From assembly GCA_021776335.1 (NCBI GenBank), contig JAJFGB010000004.1, forward strand, positions 124,001 to 188,000: a stretch of DNA of 64,000 nt, in the 5' to 3' direction. Positions 60,742 through 64,000 of the stretch are shown piece after piece (positions within the stretch are counted from its first letter, which is position 1; every line of letters starts with the position of its first letter). The notes beneath the pieces were generated by a model, which was given only the letters and a program-made list of their open reading frames with translations, searched no databases and had not been told where the DNA came from. Both the position numbers and the translations under genes were made by a program. The DNA is from Hyphococcus sp. Its GTDB lineage: Bacteria; Pseudomonadota; Alphaproteobacteria; Caulobacterales; Parvularculaceae.

Positions 60742-61277
60742 AATGCGCTCCTGATGAGGCTGTCGGGCAGGGTGATAGCGCCGCCAAAATCGACATGGGT
60801 TGAAAAATCATCGGCGCTGTCGCCGTCTGACAATGCGGCCTTAATGACGCCTGCATGGGTAATCAGAATATGTCGGTGATCGCGTGTGCCATAATCTGCA
60901 ACCGCATCACCGGTCCGGTCACGCAGCATCGCAACGCTTTCGCCTCCATGGGGGCGGGCGTTTAGAAAGTCTGCCGCCCAGGCGTCGAGTTCGATTTTTG
61001 GAATATCCGCCCAGCGCTGTCCTTCCCAGGCGCCGAAATTCATTTCCTGAAGGCGGATGTCCAGTTGCACCGTAAGGCCGCGCGCCGCGGCGATATAGTG
61101 TGCGAGTTTTTGGCAACGGGTGAGCGGGCTGGAGATAATCACATCTGCTTCTGGCGCAGCCTTCAAAACGATACGGGCTTCATCCTCAAACGTATTTGCA
61201 ACATCGAGATCCGTGCGCCCGTAACAGACGCCATCAGCCAATTTTAGTTTTGTGTGGCGGATCAGCGTCACACCCAT
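60738..61277 (-). CDS. cobC: alpha-ribazole phosphatase (histidine phosphatase family)
   Basis: A 179-residue histidine phosphatase. LIRHTKLKL carries R7-H8, the catalytic core; SSPLTRCQKLAHYIA, LQEMNFGAWEGQRWADI and the late THAGVIKAA histidine complete it. The ATG at 61277 is chosen because it overlaps the cobS stop by ten bases and the conserved core starts there; the frame upstream is antisense-like and unconserved. In this context it dephosphorylates alpha-ribazole phosphate, although other phosphoesters are possible. Confidence 0.87.
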   Translation of the reverse strand: MGVTLIRHTKLKLADGVCYGRTDLDVANTFEDEARIVLKAAPEADVIISSPLTRCQKLAHYIAAARGLTVQLDIRLQEMNFGAWEGQRWADIPKIELDAWAADFLNARPHGGESVAMLRDRTGDAVADYGTRDHRHILITHAGVIKAALSDGDSADDFSTHVDFGGAITLPDSLIRSAL

Positions 61278-62038
61278 GCGACAAGCCCTAAATAAACGCC
61301 AATTTCGCTCGTTTGCTGTACAGCGCCAAGTGTGTCGCCGGTATAGCCGCCAAGCTTCCGCTCGAAAATTGCGCGCATAAAAACATGCCCGGCGCAAAGA
61401 CCGGCTGCAGACCACAAAGCAGCGGCCGGCGAGAGAAAATAGGCGATGACCGTAAGGCAAAGGGCGGCGGTTATTGTCGCCACCGTAAGACCGGCGCCGC
61501 TGATCCCTTGTGAGGTATGTTTGCCAGCGCCCTCAGCGCGAACATAGCGACTTGTCGCGATCACGATGACGCTTGAAAATCGCGACAATCCGTGCGCCGC
61601 AACGAGGCCGATAACAATTGATTGCGGCTCCAGTGAAGAGAGCGCTGCAATTTTTATCGAGAGGGCGAGTATCAACGCAGCGGCGCCAAATACACCGATC
61701 CTGCTGTCTTTCATGATGTCGAGCGCGCGATCCTTTGAGGCGCCGCCGCCGATCCCGTCAAATGTGTCGGCAAGACCGTCCTCGTGGAATGCGCCGGTTA
61801 AAAAAAGACCTGCTGCTGTCGACAAAAGGACGGCAATAAGAACCGGCAAGATGAGATGGACGCCATAGAAAACGCCGGCGCTGATCAATCCGACGATCAT
61901 GCCGATCAACGGATAGTAACGTGTCGCAGCGGTGAGGCGTTCCGACGTAAATCCCGCATCGCGCGGCGTCGGCAGGCGTGTCATGAATTGAATTGCCAGC
62001 AGGAAAACCGCAATCTCGCTGCCGATTATTTTCTTCAT
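61268..62038 (-). CDS. cobS: adenosylcobinamide-GDP ribazoletransferase
   Basis: A 256-residue membrane enzyme joining GDP-cobinamide and alpha-ribazole. FHEDGLADTFDGIGGGASKDRALDIMKDSRIGVFG is the catalytic motif; an early FMTRLPTP and several hydrophobic helices follow the family layout. It overlaps cobT by four bases and cobC by ten. Confidence 0.94.
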   Translation of the reverse strand: MKKIIGSEIAVFLLAIQFMTRLPTPRDAGFTSERLTAATRYYPLIGMIVGLISAGVFYGVHLILPVLIAVLLSTAAGLFLTGAFHEDGLADTFDGIGGGASKDRALDIMKDSRIGVFGAAALILALSIKIAALSSLEPQSIVIGLVAAHGLSRFSSVIVIATSRYVRAEGAGKHTSQGISGAGLTVATITAALCLTVIAYFLSPAAALWSAAGLCAGHVFMRAIFERKLGGYTGDTLGAVQQTSEIGVYLGLVAWV

Positions 62039-63057
62039 GCAGGACCGCTGACCTGTGCGTCGTCAAATGTCGCCATATCATTCAACATAGCGGCGGCGGC
62101 CTTAACAAGCGGCCAGGCGAGCAGGGCGCCCGTGCCTTCTCCAAGACGCATACCAAGATCAAGCAATGGATCGGCGTCGAGCGCTTTTAATATGAGACCA
62201 TGCCCGACCTCTTTTGACCGATGTCCATATACGAGGTTTGCGCTGATTTTTTCGTCGAGCATCTGGGCTGCCAGCGCTGCCGACATTGCAATAAAGCCAT
62301 CGACGATAATCAGTTTGCCGGCGGATGCGGCGCCAAGCATCGCGCCTGCCATCATGGTAATTTCAAAGCCGCCATATTCAGCGAGCGCGTCTTCGGCGGG
62401 CAATATGTCGGCGGTTCGTTTCGCGGCTTCTTCGAGGAGGGTGTTTTTGCGTGCAAGTGTATCGTCGTCCACGCCGGTGCCGCGCCCGATCAGCGGCGCG
62501 AGAGGCAGTCCAAGAATTTTGTGGGCGAGCAGGCTTGCGGAGGATGTGTTGCCGATGCCCATTTCGCCATAACAAACCGCATCAGTTTTTTCACCGGCGC
62601 CAATCTCGCGCCCCGCGGCAATCGCCTCATCCCGTTGCGATGCGGTCATTGCCGGTTCGACAATTGCATTTGCCGTGCCGGCGCCGATGCGGCGTGCGAC
62701 AAGCGCCTCATTTAATATTGGCGCGCCGGCAACCCCCGCATCGACAACTTGGACGTCGATATCAAGGGTATTTGCAAATATATTGGCGGCGGCGCCGCCT
62801 TCCAGAAAATTAAAAACCATCTGGCGCGTTACTTCCTGGGGAAATGCCGATACGCCCGCCGACGCCATGCCGTGATCGCCGGCAAAGATCGTCAGGCGGC
62901 AGCTTTTCATTTGCGGCTTTAGCGTTCCTTGCAAAGCGGCGATCTGAAACGCCAGCGTTTCAAGCCTTCCGAGCGACCCGACCGGTTTTGTCTTGGTGTC
63001 GATTGCGCGTCTGATCTCGTCATGGAACGCGCTGGAGGATGATAAATTAGGTGTCAT
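62035..63057 (-). CDS. cobT: nicotinate-nucleotide-dimethylbenzimidazole phosphoribosyltransferase
   Basis: A 340-residue enzyme forming alpha-ribazole phosphate. KPVGSLGRLETLA near the start, IFAGDHGMASAGVSAFPQEVT, MGIGNTSSASLL and the C-terminal LDLGMRLGEGTGALLA with catalytic E307 are family signatures. Its overlap with cobS makes cobT-cobS-cobC-cobO a coupled unit. No riboswitch precedes it within the 127-base gap. Confidence 0.95.
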   Translation of the reverse strand: MTPNLSSSSAFHDEIRRAIDTKTKPVGSLGRLETLAFQIAALQGTLKPQMKSCRLTIFAGDHGMASAGVSAFPQEVTRQMVFNFLEGGAAANIFANTLDIDVQVVDAGVAGAPILNEALVARRIGAGTANAIVEPAMTASQRDEAIAAGREIGAGEKTDAVCYGEMGIGNTSSASLLAHKILGLPLAPLIGRGTGVDDDTLARKNTLLEEAAKRTADILPAEDALAEYGGFEITMMAGAMLGAASAGKLIIVDGFIAMSAALAAQMLDEKISANLVYGHRSKEVGHGLILKALDADPLLDLGMRLGEGTGALLAWPLVKAAAAMLNDMATFDDAQVSGPA

Positions 63058-63184
63058 CCTCTTTTGGTATTTGGTTCTGAGGCAGACCGCAAAGGAAAAG
63101 CGCCGTCCATCAGGTTTAATCGCGGGGTTGGGCGTCAGAGCGCCCCTAAGCGTGGATTATGGTTTTCGACATTATGAACCAGCT

Positions 63185-64000
63185 TCAAAAAACCGGTGCG
63201 GTAAATTCATCAAACGCCGTCCAGTATTGATCGCGTATCTCGTCGCGCTCCATCAGAATTTCATGTAGCGCGCCTTTAACGGTGACGCAGTCAATGGCGC
63301 TGCTCGCAGCGGCAAGCTCGCCGTGATCTTTGGAATCAATGAGAGAATCGTTTTCCGCTGAAATGATCAATACCGGCGTTTTGATGTTGGCGAGGCGTTC
63401 CGGATTATGAATATCGTCAACGGCTTTGATGGCGGCGTTGAGCCAGCCATAAGTCGGCGCCAGGATACAGGCATTGGGGGCCGCGGCCTGGAGTTCCCGA
63501 AACCGCTCGTGGCGCTGGGGATCTGATGTCAGGATATTGCCTTCAAATTTCAGGGAATGTTCTTTGACGCCGGCAATCGATTGACGCGATGCGCCAAGAT
63601 TGCACAGGGCGCCCGCCATGGTGCGCGTATAGATGCGCATCGGCGCGCTTGCGAAAAACCGCGTCATTGGTGCGCATAATACGGCGCGTGAAAATTTGTC
63701 ATAGCTGTCTGCGAGCAGCGACAGCGCCGGCATGCCGCCCATGGAATGGGTCATCAAAATATGCGGACCGTGAAAACGCGGTTGCACATGATCTTCAAAG
63801 AAAATCCGCAAGTCTGATTTGAATGTGTTGAAATCGTTGATGTGGCCTTTTTCCGACACCGGCAACAGGCGAGAGGAAAGCCCCTGGCCGCGCCAGTCCA
63901 TGGTCGCAACCGAAAAACCACGTTTGCGCAAATCTTCGATCACTTCAAAATATTTCTCGATAAACTCGCACCGGCCGTTCAACAACGTGACGCAGCCGCG
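63185..64000 (-). CDS. lysophospholipase-type alpha/beta hydrolase (5' end outside the window)
   Basis: The reading frame runs past the window edge (the residues before the first visible start codon read RGCVTLLNGRCEFIEKYF), so the N-terminus is missing. The family pattern of PldB-like lipases is clear: MDWRGQG (oxyanion loop region), THSMGGMP with the catalytic serine, ISAENDSLID with the acid residue and GALHEILME with the histidine. It probably hydrolyses lysophospholipids or monoglycerides at the membrane. The gap to cobT is 127 bases, so it may be cotranscribed with it. Confidence 0.85.
   Translation of the reverse strand, partial: RGCVTLLNGRCEFIEKYFEVIEDLRKRGFSVATMDWRGQGLSSRLLPVSEKGHINDFNTFKSDLRIFFEDHVQPRFHGPHILMTHSMGGMPALSLLADSYDKFSRAVLCAPMTRFFASAPMRIYTRTMAGALCNLGASRQSIAGVKEHSLKFEGNILTSDPQRHERFRELQAAAPNACILAPTYGWLNAAIKAVDDIHNPERLANIKTPVLIISAENDSLIDSKDHGELAAASSAIDCVTVKGALHEILMERDEIRDQYWTAFDEFTAPVF

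Noticed and set aside
63058-63184. possible second cobalamin riboswitch before cobT
   Set aside because: No B12 box and no core sequence are present in the 127 bases.
1-64000. mobile elements, prophage genes or CRISPR arrays
   Set aside because: No transposase, integrase, terminase or regularly spaced direct repeats were found; the only repeats are the palindromic family and the ccoN hexamer.

Overview
The window looks like chromosomal DNA of an alphaproteobacterium, moderately GC-rich by eye. The signs are a CpdR-type regulator, DUF2794 and SapC-family proteins, a FixLJ/FixK oxygen-response circuit driving a cbb3 oxidase, and a minus-strand RNA resembling the alphaproteobacterial suhB/MmgR small RNAs. 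A Caulobacterales/Parvularculales-like relative is an inference only; no rRNA or other phylogenetic marker is present. I saw no transposase, integrase, phage gene or CRISPR array.

Layout. 1-14.5 kb is mostly housekeeping: hydrolase tail, SapC-family protein, DsbD-type thiol reductase, pgi, a periplasmic cyclophilin, a LysE-type exporter, hisS, an AEC carrier, DUF2794, a TPR protein, a Bax-inhibitor-1 family protein, an RsmB-type rRNA methyltransferase and a YbjN-like secreted protein. 14.6-25.8 kb is a surface-glycan island: a YfhO-like polytopic glycosyltransferase (minus) faces a plus-strand run of a half-size EamA transporter, a methyltransferase, an RfbB-like dehydratase, a DegT aminotransferase, a PhyH-type dioxygenase, WbqC, a GT2-methyltransferase fusion, a NeuD-type acyltransferase and a beta-propeller protein. 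Together these could make, modify, lipid-link, flip and transfer an unusual amino sugar.

25.9-45.6 kb is a micro-oxia/stress region: an adhesion-type repeat membrane protein, a flippase-like protein, an MgtC-like protein, a quinone reductase-like flavoprotein, a host-attachment protein, CBS and universal-stress proteins, FixK, a VIT1-type transporter, FixJ, a haem-PAS FixL, an unknown secreted protein, then ccoNOQP-ccoGHIS. Seven TTGAY-N4-(A/G/C)TCAA boxes lie in its intergenic regions, matching the family of FixK present in the same window, so FixL-FixJ-FixK probably controls the whole block.

45.7-51.3 kb holds tRNA-Val(GAC), cpdR, an N-formylglutamate amidohydrolase-like gene, the candidate sRNA, a GT4 glycosyltransferase, a pair of dispersed palindromic repeats, an XRE regulator, a histidinol-phosphatase and a membrane protein. 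51.3-63.1 kb is a late cobalamin/salvage cluster (cobU, cobD, cbiB, cobQ, btuD, btuC, btuF, btuB, a cobalamin riboswitch, cobO, cobC, cobS, cobT) with uptake and nucleotide-loop assembly but no corrin-ring genes. The window ends inside a lysophospholipase-like gene.
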